Positions 11,089 through 22,833 are shown, counted from the stretch's first letter. The stretch is DNA of 64,000 bases from Pocillopora verrucosa (GCF_036669915.1 NC_089322.1:13664678-13728677); one strand, 5' to 3'. The notes: generated by a model not told the origin, from the sequence alone. Translations and numbers: made by a program.

Positions 11089-14000
11089 CTACCAGTCGTC
11101 AATTCTCTTCTTTTTCTTATGCTTTCGTTTCGGCTGCCAAATTGGTTTCTGTGGTTTGGGTGGCATATTAGCGGCAGCCTTTCTGTCTTTGTACTCTTTC
11201 CTGCAAGAAATGACAAGCATAGAATAAGGAATGCTTATTGAAGTCAGATTTCCTCATTAATTCAGTTAAATATTTAACCGGTGTCTATCAACCGTAAATC
11301 TGACGCATGCGCGCAATGGATGGGCTTTTGATCCAAAAGAGAACAGGTGACAACACTTCAAAGGCTCTGTTTTTACATCTGTGTAGCTTCGTGATAACAG
11401 CAGAATTTCTACTCATTGCTAAAAAAATTTGAGCTGCATTGAATTGGGGTCGAATCCCTTGCAAATCATGATATTTGACACAGTTGTAGGAGCTACTTAG
11501 TGTTATACACATCTTAAAAACCTTCCGCTATATTTCTAAGTCGTAATTTTTAATCCGTTTTTATCTTATACATTCCAGTACTTTCTGTATCATTTTTTTT
11601 GCTTTCTAGTCTCTTGCAGAGGGCATTAGATTGAAGGTAATTCTCGCGCCAGAAAATTTACTCCAAATATCACAGGATGGCAACTGACTCATGGGAACTA
11701 ATCACCTATTAGGGAGACCTCGCTCGTTTGGCTACTGATTTCAAACAAAATAATCTTAACCCTTTACACCGTAACATTAGTATTCATATTTCCGCACGGT
11801 TCTCTTTAAATTTGCTATGGTACTGACAAGGAGAATTTAATTGACAACAAGGGGTTTCTGAAATGAGTGATCATTTCCTTTACTCTCATAACCTTTCTGT
11901 TTGATTTAAGGCTGATATTGTGAGGAGAAATTAGAAGCCAGCCACTCTCGGGGGTTAAAGAGTTATTCATTTTTTAAAAACAGTTATTTCGCAGCATATA
12001 ACTTACCATTTCCGTCCGATGAATTTCACAGTTCGCACACATAACCGGTAAACGAGAAAAACAGCAACCAAAAGAGAGACATTGACGACTAAACCAGCGG
12101 AGAAAGCGTAGACGCCATCTTGCCAGGAAACGAAATCAAAGCGAGTTTGAATTTGTTTCACATGATCTGTTGGAAAAAAAAACTAATGTCACAGAAAGTG
12201 AACAAAGAAAAGTTTCCAAAACTAGTAACCGTTTATTTTCTTTGAATCGAATGTACTAATTGTGGAATAAAATTGTGCAGCTGAAGAAGTAAAAAGAACT
12301 TGAGTCATCCTCTATAAATTGCATCGTATAGCCCGTGTAAAAGAAAATAGCTCCAGCTCAGCCGAAAGTGAGAAGTGAAATGATCTCTCTCTCTGCTGCC
12401 AGGCCAACTAGTGAAGTGAAAATTCAATTCTGAGCAGAGCTGACTTACCGTGTAGGAAACCAAAATATAAATCAACCGCAACATCAGTGATATAAGATAA
12501 GACAGGCACAAATGGTTCAACAATCCACTTCACTCCGTAAATCATCATCTGGATCAGCTCAGCTGACTTGTTTTGGACCATCTCGGCAAATAAATATGTC
12601 GCAGTCATGGTAAAATCCGCTAAGCACTGAAGCCCATTCCAAATCTTCTCAGCCAACCCTCCAAGTCCATTCCATAAAATCCAAGCCAACCATTCCGTAC
12701 AGTTCCATAACAATTTTCCAACCCACCGCTTTGCTCCATTCCACGTCAAGTTTGAGAACCATTCGAATTTCTCCCGAGTCCAATTAACCGTTCCAATCCA
12801 GCTGTACTGAAGTCCATACCATACTTTTCCAATCACTACCCTTGAGACCATAATGCATTTCTTCCAAATCCCTGAGGTCATTTCCAACGTACCGTCATGC
12901 ACCTGGGTCATTACCGACACTGTAAAGTTCCACATCCGAGATATCAATTCAGGAGTTGTAATCTCGAAAACCTCATGGTCAGAGCACGTCGTGTTTCTGA
13001 GATACTCAGGGATTTCCTTGCACTTGAAGATCTGACAATTATGATTTAGAGAAGTCATTGGCCATGTGAAATACGGAAAAGTAGTCCGGTTAGCTTAATA
13101 CTTTAAAACATGAAAGAATGAACGGTAAACGAAAGATAAAACGAACCATCAAATCTAATACCTTTGAACGTTTAGGTCTGGTGTAGCCATACGCTTTGCT
13201 GTTAACTTCAATGGAATTCTTTTCGTAAATCAACTTCAGGTCAACATCCATGGAGGGAATTTGTATCTTGACCGCAATCTGTTGCTCAAGACAAAAAAAC
13301 CTTTATATCGAAATGGCTGAAAATGTTTTAACTCTGAAGATTTTTAAAAATTTATTCTAAATGCTGCAAGCGCTAATACATTGGTCCATGCAGCTGGATT
13401 TTCCTTGTTTCAATAACGACGCGCGAATCGCTGGTACCTATTTATACTTCCTGGTTTGTGAAAGACGCTGCAAGAGTTGTGCGTCTTATCCGCGAAACAA
13501 GGTTTCAAATTACAAATAGGATATTTTTTGGAACCGCATTTCTATGCAGCCAACAATAAGTATGCCTTAGAAATCTAAATTTCGGCAAACCTTGTTGTCC
13601 CATTTTGCAGTCATCATCATCATCTTGTGTTCGTTGAAATCATTCGGCTCTTGCCTCTCACTGACTCGAGTAAACATTTCTACGCAGAAAAAAAATAAGT
13701 AATTTGGTACAGTAGTAAATTGTATTAGTGTAGCGTAAAGTGACGTAGCGTATGTCAATGCAATGACTTGTTCATTAACACTTAAAAAAAGCAAAATATA
13801 AAAGAAATAAATAAATAAATCTCTGCCGAAAATAAACATGTTTTATAAATTTCCATGCATTGTTAAAGCATGTTGAATTTCTTTCATTGTCGTGTACTTG
13901 CCGATTCTTTAAATTGACCAAGGCGCGTTCATTTTCAAATAAACTTAAAAGGATTTAGCGCAACTTAACCTTTCGTGAAGCGCGCAAAACTAAGACATGA

Positions 14001-14353
14001 ACTTAAAACCACGCGCGCAGTAACCATAGGAACTAGAAACATTTGATCTGCGGAGTGATTTGAAGTATTTTTCATAAGAATGTGCTTTGCAAAGATTTCC
14101 AACCTCTTTACTAGACAGCAACGAAAACTAAGCGAATACCTTCGAAACATTGTAAACCGGTTGACATGAAGAGCAGCAAGTTAAGCCGTTATTCCTATTA
14201 CTAAGTCCAAAGTCATAACCTGCAAGGCTTTAAGATAGAGAAAAATATTTGTCAAAGGGAAAAAAAAACCTTACCGTCCAGATTAGCACTGTTTGTAGCG
14301 TTAGAAAACAACGATAAAAGCGAAAGCGTTATTATTGCAGTCACCCACTTCAT
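11089..14353 (-). CDS. Array gene copy A: Trp-rich type I membrane glycoprotein of unknown family, 379 aa
   Basis: Six exons on the minus strand: 14275..14353, 13591..13679, 13162..13278, 12449..13031, 12007..12166, 11089..11200. They total 1140 bases and all phases close. Residues 1-23 or so form a signal peptide (MKWVTAIITLSLLSLFS), and the 67 upstream codons are rejected because the frame breaks in copies B and E. Exons 2-3 encode a polar ectodomain. Exon 4 (194 codons) opens with a short Cys-containing part, then a helical-looking run with Trp every 3-11 residues (WNG, KRW, LLW, WILWNG) and the sequons NTT, NFT, NWT, NLT, NCT and NKS. Exon 5 holds one membrane span (SAGLVVNVSLLVAVFLVY). 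Exon 6 gives a basic cytoplasmic tail ending KHKKKKRIDDW. I do not recognise the family; amphipathic or membrane-active function is only a guess. Copy A has the longest Trp block (11 extra residues) and its own NLT sequon. Confidence 0.85.
11756..11965 (+). mobile_element. MITE family 1 in intron 5 of copy A
   Basis: About 210 bp, starting TTAACCCTTTACACCGTAAC and ending GGGGTTAAAGAGTTA, with degenerate terminal inverted repeats. The same insertion sits in intron 5 of all five array genes. Confidence 0.85.
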
Positions 14354-14437
14354 CTCTGATTTGTCTCCAAACTTTTTTTTCTCTCTCACGAAATGCGCAA
14401 CCTTGCTCTTGCCGCGAAAACGAAGTGAAGTAAAGAT

Positions 14438-14464
14438 TGACGTTACAATAATTATGTATGACGT
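14438..14464. promoter_or_regulatory. Paired CRE-like TGACGT sites upstream of copy A
   Basis: TGACGT at 14438-14443 and 14459-14464, 85-111 bases upstream of the start codon. Both are kept in copies B, C and D. In copy E the first is TGATGT. ATF/CREB-type binding is inferred from the motif only. Confidence 0.4.
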
Positions 14465-15182
14465 AGGCCGCATGTCAACTGCACGCGCGAGATGGTCGTT
14501 AAACTTGGTCCTACGTCCGGCTTTAGAGAGTTCTAGAGCGGCAAGGAGATATAACATTCATATAGCTTTTCGATAAATAGCGGCCTACTATGATTTTAGA
14601 TCGGAAATTTTTTCAGGTAATACTGATGGCCTGATTTATTGTTCACACGCGTACGAAAACCTTAGAAAGAAATTAAGAATCAATTAAGGTCGCAGTAAAG
14701 CAGTTTTTCCTTCTCTTTACTTTCCTTAATCCCAACCAGTTATTTTCTGTTGGTTCCCTACCTCTTTCTTTTCTTTCGCTCGCATAACGTCTTCGCTTCA
14801 GGCTTACACAGTGACGGCCTGGAAGCAGGTGCACTCCCCGTCCTAGGTATTGCTTGTTGAGGGAACCTGTAGCAGCTACGGTAAGGGATGGTACATGCGC
14901 TTAGGATTCATTTGATATTGGTTTTTATTAAAAAACTGGACCACTGGATGATGCAATTCAAGAGTTTTCATTGGCTTACCCATCATGGGTTGGGAGCTAT
15001 TATACCATTCTCTAAGCGTTAACTCAAAATTAAAGCGGAGCCAAAGCATTTTCGAGGATACAATTTATCTATATTTTGGGGTGTTTTTAATGAAACAATT
15101 ATTCCACCCGCGCTTTTTGGATATGAATAAAGGGGGCAAGTTTCTAAAGAAACTGTGGTGCCGCGTCGGTGGGAGAGTATAA

Positions 15183-15378
15183 CAGGGTAATTTAGTACTA
15201 CCAGCTGAGTTGATAACGTAAATTGGCCACCGTAAAGAGTTTGAAAGCTGACGTTTCGAGCGTTAGCCCTTCGTCAGAGCGAGAATGAAGGGCTAACGCT
15301 CGAAACGTCAGCTTTTAAACTCTGTATGGTGGCCAATTTACGTTATTAACTCGGTTGATAATACTAAATTACCTTGTT
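15183..15378. repeat. Large palindromic (foldback) repeat, full copy 1
   Basis: Two arms of roughly 88 bases are near reverse complements around a short centre (about 15273-15290). They share CGTAAATTGGCCACCGTA, then GCTGACGTTTCGAGCGTTAG and CCCTTCGTC. Full copies recur at 27842, 36443 and 43468, and single arms at 17313, 21735, 22714, 30951, 38685 and 62060. Confidence 0.9.
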
Positions 15379-16368
15379 GGATATGGGCTGGATTATGACC
15401 AACTCGGCCCTACGAGACTCGTTGGCTATCAATCATTTCATATCCAAAGTACGCCCGTGGAATAATTGTTTAGAAGTCGTGCTCCGTTGCCCAACCCGCC
15501 ACCATAGCCTCCAACAACTGCGCGCAAAAAATTCGGCAAATCAAAACCATGAATATTTACTCTTCCTCTTCCCTGTAGAAAACATATTTTCTGTAACTTC
15601 ATGGGACTTGAGATGGTAACTTCGATTTCTGACAATTTAAACGATCTAAAAACTTGCAATATTTGTATGTATGATCGCTTATGATGTAGGGTTTATTTTC
15701 TTCATCACGGAGGTGGTCTATCAGTGCCAAAATATATCATGTGAAAGCTAAAACATCAAAGATCAGTTAATTATTATTTAATCATTTACAAAGCTAGAGT
15801 ATTGAATCGTTTTGTCAATCAATGTATAGCTATTGTCAACTTTCAAACGACACACTGACGGCCATGATATAATTTCATGCACCTTTTCATTTCGAAAATA
15901 TTTGATACATCCACCAAGTTTCTTTTGCATGAAAAACTAGACGTTAAAAAAGGGAGCGATTTTAACTTCACTCCCTCAACGCATGGACTACCTACTGATT
16001 CAATCAATTCCTAAAGTTTCGAATAAATTATTAAGCCAAAGTGATTAACGCAAAGCGAAATTAAAGCAGTGTGGAATAAACGCAAAGAGATTGCATGAAA
16101 CTGTCCTACAGCACTAAGTATAGATTGAGCATTATGTAAAGATTTCCTCAAGGAAAAGAGAAACACTGTTAATTTTCAGGACAAATGAGATTTAATGTCT
16201 CCCACGTTAGTTCAGGTGATCTCCAGGGAATTTGCATGCGGTTATGCCTCAGCTGTACCATGTAGATGCAAAAGTCCTCTATAGTCAGGGGATGTTGGTT
16301 GTGTTATTAAAAATTTACCTGATCCTCCCTCGAAATGCGAGGAACACCAAAGCAATTTTGAAACTGAA

Positions 16369-16404
16369 CATAAGAAAACCCATAAGAAAACCCATAAGAA
16401 AACG
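16369..16404. repeat. 12-bp tandem repeat, three units
   Basis: CATAAGAAAACC repeated three times, the last unit ending in G. The equivalent spacer positions at 29650 and 37815 carry a single unit, so this expansion is specific to this spacer. Confidence 0.85.
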
Positions 16405-17039
16405 CAAGCGAAACGGAACATAATTAATTATTTAACCGCCCTCTAAATAAAATATCTGTTCCTATCTGTTTCTTACATTACTTGAATAGGGGTCGTGAAA
16501 TTTTATCTTTTGCTCGGAAAAGGCTGAAAAAAAAAATGTCATTCATGAATAATGAGTAGTTCTTAGCTGAAATTAAGGCTTTCAGTGTGCAGTATTACGT
16601 TTCATGTTTTGTATTAAGTTTTATTACATAGCAGAGTCCGCAGTGCGCGCAGCGAGGCCCATATTTATTAAAAATGGTAAAATAAACATAAGAATACTTT
16701 GTTTTTGAGCAGGCTGTTTGTCTGACTTGACTGACTTGAAATATTTATTAATGAGAAAGCCGTGAAAACTCCTGCGTTTTACTCAAGACCATTGAAAATT
16801 TAGAAATACTGGCTGGCGGCTCTTGTTTCTGAGCTCCTATTGTTTTTTCGAATTCATTGGCTGAGTTCATCATTTCACTGCAGCCGAATTTAAAACTAGC
16901 GAGAGTGTGTGTTTGGAACAGCTAATTTGCCCTTAGAATCCCTTAAAGAATAGTTAGATATTTCACTCCGATCACTAAACATTGATTTAAGATAATCAGG
17001 GGTAATAGCGTTAAGTAATTTATGGTCCGTAGTTCTTTT

Positions 17040-17300
17040 TTAGAATTTTCGTCAAAGATCAAGTTTTTTCCACTCCCAAGTCTTACAAAAAGGTCATCAA
17101 CGTTGGCGTCCTAGGAAGAAAAGATCAAAATACGCGCAGTACGATTCGGTAGTTTTTGCAATTTAGTTGCGAGAGATTTATTGCAATTCCCCCATAAGAA
17201 CTTGATTGAGGTTGAACTAAAGCATGATAGATGCATAGGAGCGTTTCAAATTGGAACAAAGGACCTACATCGCCTGGAGATGCCAATGCCAGAGGCAACT
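17040..17300 (-). pseudogene. LINE reverse-transcriptase fragment
   Basis: Homologous to the 30430-30885 fragment but with frame breaks. It is joined directly to a single arm of the palindromic repeat at its right end. Confidence 0.6.
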
Positions 17301-18012
17301 TCTTGAAAATGTAAATTGGCCACCGTAAAAAGTTAAAAGGCTAACGTTTCGAGCGTTAGCCCTTCGTCAATCGCTCTGACAATAAATTCGTTTCTATTTC
17401 ATGAAGCTTTGTTGTTATTGTTATTGTTGTTATATTTGTACCTAGATATTTGTATTACCCGTTTTTATTTGTTATTTCAGTCGAATCACGTCTACACATC
17501 TTTGCATCCAACTGCACGTCTACCCGGTAAATCGTTTTAATATGCATTCATTATCCGACGTTAAACGTGTAGTATTTATCTACAGGTGCGAATTTTTGAA
17601 AAACCACAAAGCAAAGTATAGAACGATGAAACCAATCCCGAACTACTTTCAACCCCGAATTAAAATTTGCTACACTTTCGGAATACAATCTTTTAGCTTC
17701 AACTTCTCCTGGAAAGGGCATAATTTCACGTTAATGGCAGGAATAGAGATTACTCTGATTTATTGACCATAAGAACGCAGCCGTCGCTTTCAACACAACC
17801 AGACTATAAAGATAAACCGCATCGAACAACTTTTAATGGAAGAAAACTCAAAAGCCACCACTTAAATGACATTTTCAATATCTCAAAACTGCATTTAAAA
17901 GAATAACACAAAATCCAGGATTTTTACCGAGTGAACAGATTTTAAGATTCTTCTTTTTTTTTTTTTTTTTTTCATATTTGAGGCAACAAAACAAAGTAAA
18001 CATAATTGGCGA

Positions 18013-21000
18013 CTACCAGTCGTCAATTCTCTTCTTTTTCTTATGCTTTCGTTTCGGCTGCCAAATTGGTTTCTGTGGTTTGGGTGGCATATTAGTGGTA
18101 GCCTTTCTGTCTTTGTACTCTTTCCTGCAAGAAATGACAAGCATAGAATAAGGAATACTTATTGAAGTCAGATTTCCTCATTACTTCAGTTAAATATTGA
18201 ACCGGTGTCTATCAACCGTAAATCTGACGCATGCGCGCAATGGATGGACTTTTGATCCAAAAGGGAACAGGTGACAACAATTCAAAGGCTCTGTTTTTAC
18301 CTCTGTGTAGCTTCGTGATAACAGTAGAATTTCTACTAATGGCTAAAAAATTTGGGCTGCATTTAATAGGGGTCGAATCCCTTGCAAATCATGATATTTG
18401 ACACAGTCGTAGGAGCTACTTAATGTTATACACATCTTAAATATCTTCCGCTATATTTCTAAGTAGTAATTTTCAATTCGTTTTTATTTTATACATTCCA
18501 GTACTTTCTCTATCATTTTTTTTTTTGCTTTCTAGTCCCTTGCAGACGGTATTAGATTGAAGGTAATTTTTCGCGTCAGAAAATTTACTCCAAATATCAC
18601 GGGATAGCAACTGACTCATGGGAACTAATTATCTATTGGGGAGACCTCGCTCGTTTGGCTACTGATTTCAAACAAAATAATCTTAACCCTTTACACCATA
18701 ACATTAGTATTCATATTTCCGCACGGTTCTCTTTAAATTTGCTATGGTACTGACAAGGAGTATTTTTGATTGACAACAAGGGGTTTCTAAAATGAGTGAT
18801 CATTTCCTTTACTCTCATAACCTTTCTGTTTGATTTAAGGCTGATATTGTGAGGAGAAATTAGAAGCCAGCCACTCTCAAGGGTTTAAGAGTTATTAATT
18901 TTTTAAAAACAGTTATTTGGCAGCATATAACTTACCATTTCCGTCCGATGAATTTCACAGTTCGCACACATAACCGGTAAACGAGAAAAGCAGCAACCAA
19001 AAGAGAAACATTGACGACCAAACCAGCGGAGAAAGCGTAGACGCCATCTTGCCAGGAAACGAAATCAAAGCGAGTTTGAATTTGTTTCACATGATCTGTT
19101 GGAAAAAAAACTAATGTCACAGAAAGTGAACAAAGAAAAGTTTCCAAAACTAGTAACCGCTTTTTTTCTTTGAATCGAATGTACTAATTGTGGAATAAAA
19201 TTGTGCAGCTGAAGATGTAAAAAGAACTTAAGTCATCCTCTATAAATTGCATCGTATAGCCCGTGTAAAAGAAAATAGCTGATTATAGATAATAATGATA
19301 AATCCAGCTCAGCCGAAAGTGAGAAGTGAAATGATCTGTCTCTCTGCTGCCAGGCCAACTTGTGAAGTGAAAATTCAATTCTGAGCAGAGCTGACTTACC
19401 GTGTAAGAAACCAAAATATAAATCAACCACAACATCAGTGATATAAGAGAAGACAGGCACAAATGGTTCAACAATCCACGTCACTCCGTAAATCATCATC
19501 TGGATCAGCTCAGCTGACTTACTTTGGACCATCTCGGCAAATAAATATGTCGCAGTTATGGTAAAATCCGCTAAAATCCATAAAATCCAAGCCAACCATT
19601 CCGTACAGTTCCATGACAATTTTCCAAGCCACCTCTTTGCTCCATTCCACGTCAAGTCTGAGAACCATTCGAATTTCTCCCGAGTCCAATTAACCGTTCC
19701 AATCCAGGTGTACTGAAGTCCATACCATACTTTTCCAATCACTACCCTTGAGACCATAACGCATTTCTTCCAAATCCCCGAGGTCATTTCAAACGTACCG
19801 TCACGCACCTGGGTCATTACTGACACTGTAAAGTTCCACATCCGAGATATCAATGCAGGAGTTGTAATTTCGAAAACCTCATGGTCAGAGCACGTCGTGT
19901 TTCTGAGATACTCAGGGATTTCCTTGCACTTGAAGATCTGACAATGATGATTTAGAGAAGTCATTGGCCATGTGAAATACGGAAGAGTAGTCCGGTTAGC
20001 TTAGTTCTTTAAAACATAAAATATGAACGGAAAACGGAAGATAAAACGAACCATCAAATCTAATACCTTTGAATGTTTAGGTCTGATGTAACCATACGCT
20101 TTGCTGTTAACTTCAATGAAATCCTTTTCGTAAATCAACTTCAGTTCAACATCCATGGAGGGAATTTGTATCTTAACCGCAATCTGTTGTTCAAGACAAA
20201 AAAACCTTCATATCGAAATGGCTGAAAATGTTTTAACTCTGAAGATTTTTTTAAAATTTATTATAATGCTGCAAGCACTAATACATTGGTCCATGCAGCT
20301 GGATTTTCCTGGTTTCAATAACGACGCGCGAATCGCTGGTAGCAATTTATACTTTCTGGTTGGTGAAAGACGCTGCAAGAGTTGTGCGTCTTTTCCGAGA
20401 GACAAGGTTTCAAATTACAAATAGGATATTTTTTGGAACTGCATTTCTGTGCAGCCAACGATAAGTATGCCTTAAAACTTAAATTTCGGCAAACCTTGTT
20501 GTTCCATTTTCCAGTCATCATCATCATCTTGTGTTTGTTGAAATCATTCGGCTCTTCCCCCTCACTGACTCGAGTAAACGTTTCTACGCATGAAAAAAAT
20601 AAGTAATTTGGTGCTATAGTGAATTGTAGCAGTGTAGCGTAAAGTGACGTAGCGTATGTCCATGTAATGACTTGTACGGTAACATTGAAAAATAAGAAGA
20701 TTGAAAAAAAATAAATGAATAAATCTCTGCCGAAAATAAATATGTTTTATAAATTTCCATGCATTGTTAAAGCATGTTGAATTTCTTTCATTCTCGTGTA
20801 CTTGTCGATTCTTTAAAATGATGAAGGTGCGTTTATTTTGAAAGAAACTTAAAAGGATTTATCGCAACTTTTCAGTTTAAAACCTTTTGTAAAGCGCGCA
20901 AAACTTAGAAAGGAACTTAAAACCACACGCGCAGTAACCATAGGAACTAGAAACATTTCATCTACGGAAACTGATTTGAAGTATTTTTCATAAGAACGTG

Positions 21001-21268
21001 TTTTGCAAAAATGTCCAACCTCTTTACCCGACAGCAACCAAAACTAAGCGAATCCCTTCGAAACATTGTAAACCGGTTGACATGAAGAGCAGCAAGTTAA
21101 GCCGTTTTTCCTATTACTAAGTCCAAAGTCATAACCTGCAAGGCTTTAAGATAGAGAAAAATGTTTGTCAAAGGGAGAAAAAACCTTACCGTCCAGATTA
21201 GCACTGTTTGTAGCGTTAGAATACAACGATAAAAGCGAAAGCGCTATTATCGCAGTCACCCACTTCAT
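18013..21268 (-). CDS. Array gene copy B: Trp-rich type I membrane glycoprotein, 364 aa
   Basis: Same six-exon plan as copy A: 21190..21268, 20495..20583, 20067..20183, 19400..19937, 18936..19095, 18013..18124. They total 1095 bases with closed phases. Exons 1, 2, 3, 5 and 6 have exactly the same lengths (79, 89, 117, 160, 112) as in the other copies. Exon 4 is 538 bases because the Trp block is shortened: WILW runs straight into ILADF, 15 residues fewer than copy A and 4 fewer than copies C-E. The signal peptide, NTT/NFT/NWT/NCT/KS sequons, single membrane span (SAGLVVNVSLLVAAFLVY) and Lys-rich tail are kept. Exon 2 carries SEGEEP where others have SERQEP. The family is not recognised. Confidence 0.85.
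18683..18894 (+). mobile_element. MITE family 1 in intron 5 of copy B
   Basis: Same position and orientation as in copy A. Starts TTAACCCTTTACACC and ends AAGGGTTTAAGAGTTA. Confidence 0.85.
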
Positions 21269-22179
21269 CTCTAATTTGTCTCCAAACTTTTTTTTTCTCT
21301 CTCACGAAAAGTGCAACCTTGCTCTTACCGCGAAAACGAAGTGAAGTAAAGATTGACGTTACAATAATTCTGTATGACGTAGGCCGCATGTCAACTGCGC
21401 GCGCGAGATGGTCGTTAAACTTGGTCCCACACCCGGCTTTAGAGAGTTCTAGAGCGGCAATAAGATACAACATTCATATAGCTTTTCGATAAAAAGCGGC
21501 CTGCTATAACGCAATTCAAGAATTTTCATTGGCTTATCCATCATGGGTTGTGAGCCATTATACCATGCTCTAAGCGTTAACTCACAATTAAAGCGGAGCT
21601 AAAGCATTTTCGCCGAGGATACAATTTATCTATATTTTGGGGTGTTTTTAATGAAGCAATGTTTCCACCCGCGCCTTTTGGATATGAATAAAGGGGGCAA
21701 GTTTCTAAAGAAACTGTGGCGCGTCGGTGGGAGAGTATAACAGGGTAATTTAGTGTTATCAACTGAGTTGATAACGTAAATTGGCCACCGTAAAGAGTTT
21801 GAAAGCTGACGTTTCGAGCGTTAGCCCTTCGTCAGTTTGAGAATGAAATGCATTTATTTCAAGATATCACCATCTCTGTTTATCTAACTTGACTGACTTG
21901 AAATATTTATTAATGAGAAAGCCGTGAAAACTCCTGCGTTTTACTCAAAACCATTGAAAATTTAGAAATACTCGCTGGCGGCTCTTGTTTCTGAGCTCCT
22001 ATTGTTTTCTCGAATTCATTGGCTGACTTCATCATTTCATTGCAGCCGAATTTAAAACTAGCGAGAGTGTGTGTTTGGAACAGCTAATTTGCCCTTAGAA
22101 TCCCTTAAAGAATAGTTAGATATTTCACTCCGATCACTAAACATTGATTTAAGATAATCAGGGGTAATAGCGTTAAGTA

Positions 22180-22640
22180 ATTTATGGTCCGTAGTTCTTT
22201 TTTAGAATTTTCGTCAAAGATCAAGTTTTTCCACTCCCAAGTCTTACAAAAAGGTCATCAAAGTTGGCGTCTTAGGAAGAAGAGGTCAAAATACGCACAG
22301 TACGATTCGGTAGTTTTTGTAATTTAGTTGCGAGAGATTTATTGCAATTCCCCCATAAGAACTTGAATGAGGTTGAACTAAAGCATGATAGATGCATAGG
22401 AGCGTTTCAAATGGGACAAAGGACCTACTTCGCCTGGAGATGCCAATGCCAGAGGTTTTTTTTTTTTTTTAGATGTTTCGATATCAGTATATTCCAAGGT
22501 AAATTTTTATCTGTATATACACCAAGAAATCTTCTAAATGAAACTTGCTTTATAGAGTTACGGTCAATAGTAAGACAGAGGGGTCCATTAAAAGTATCCA
22601 ACTTTCGTCTTGAAACTATTAACATGAACTCAGTCTTTGA
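22180..22640 (-). pseudogene. LINE reverse-transcriptase fragment
   Basis: The minus strand retains VSFRRFLGVYTDKNLPWN, the classic FLGV-x-x-D-x-x-L-x-W thumb-region motif of CR1/jockey-type reverse transcriptases, followed by frame-broken sequence. It is a fragment of a dead element. Confidence 0.75.
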
Positions 22641-22833
22641 CTTATTAAGAGAGATGAATAAAGGGGTAAGTCTCTAAAGAAACTGTAGTCCTGCGTCGGT
22701 GGGAGAGTATTGCAGGTAATTTAGTGTTGACAACTGAGCTGAAAACGTAAATTGGTCACCGTAAAGAGTTAGCCCTTCGTCAATCGCTCTGACAATAAAT
22801 TCGTTTCTATTTCATGTAGCTTTGTTTTTATTT

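Larger units (their letters stand above)
14354..18012. other. Spacer between array copies A and B (3.7 kb)
   Basis: Contains the 5' flank of copy A, the palindromic repeat at 15183-15378, a 12-bp x 3 tandem repeat at 16369-16404, a LINE RT remnant at about 17040-17300, a single arm of the palindromic repeat at 17313-17387, and a short open stretch at about 17591-17766. The last recurs near 23345, 31290 and 39020 with one coding-like frame (PNYFQPRIKIC, SWKG) but no gene context. No independent gene is supported. Confidence 0.65.

Noticed and set aside
14354-14557. 67-codon N-terminal extension of array genes starting MLYLLAALEL
   Set aside because: It is open in copies A, C and D but frameshifted by a T-run length change in B and E, while the downstream Met plus signal peptide is intact in all five.
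14985-15182. Recurrent frame of about 65 codons (FGVFLMKQLFHPRFLDMNKG type) in several spacers
   Set aside because: It follows the palindromic repeat everywhere, shows no domain, and its conservation is explained by recent duplication of the spacers.
17542-17766. Plus-strand frame with PNYFQPRIKICYTFG, present in four spacers
   Set aside because: The upstream frame changes between copies and it is missing in the left flank. Shared by duplication, with no independent sign of coding function.
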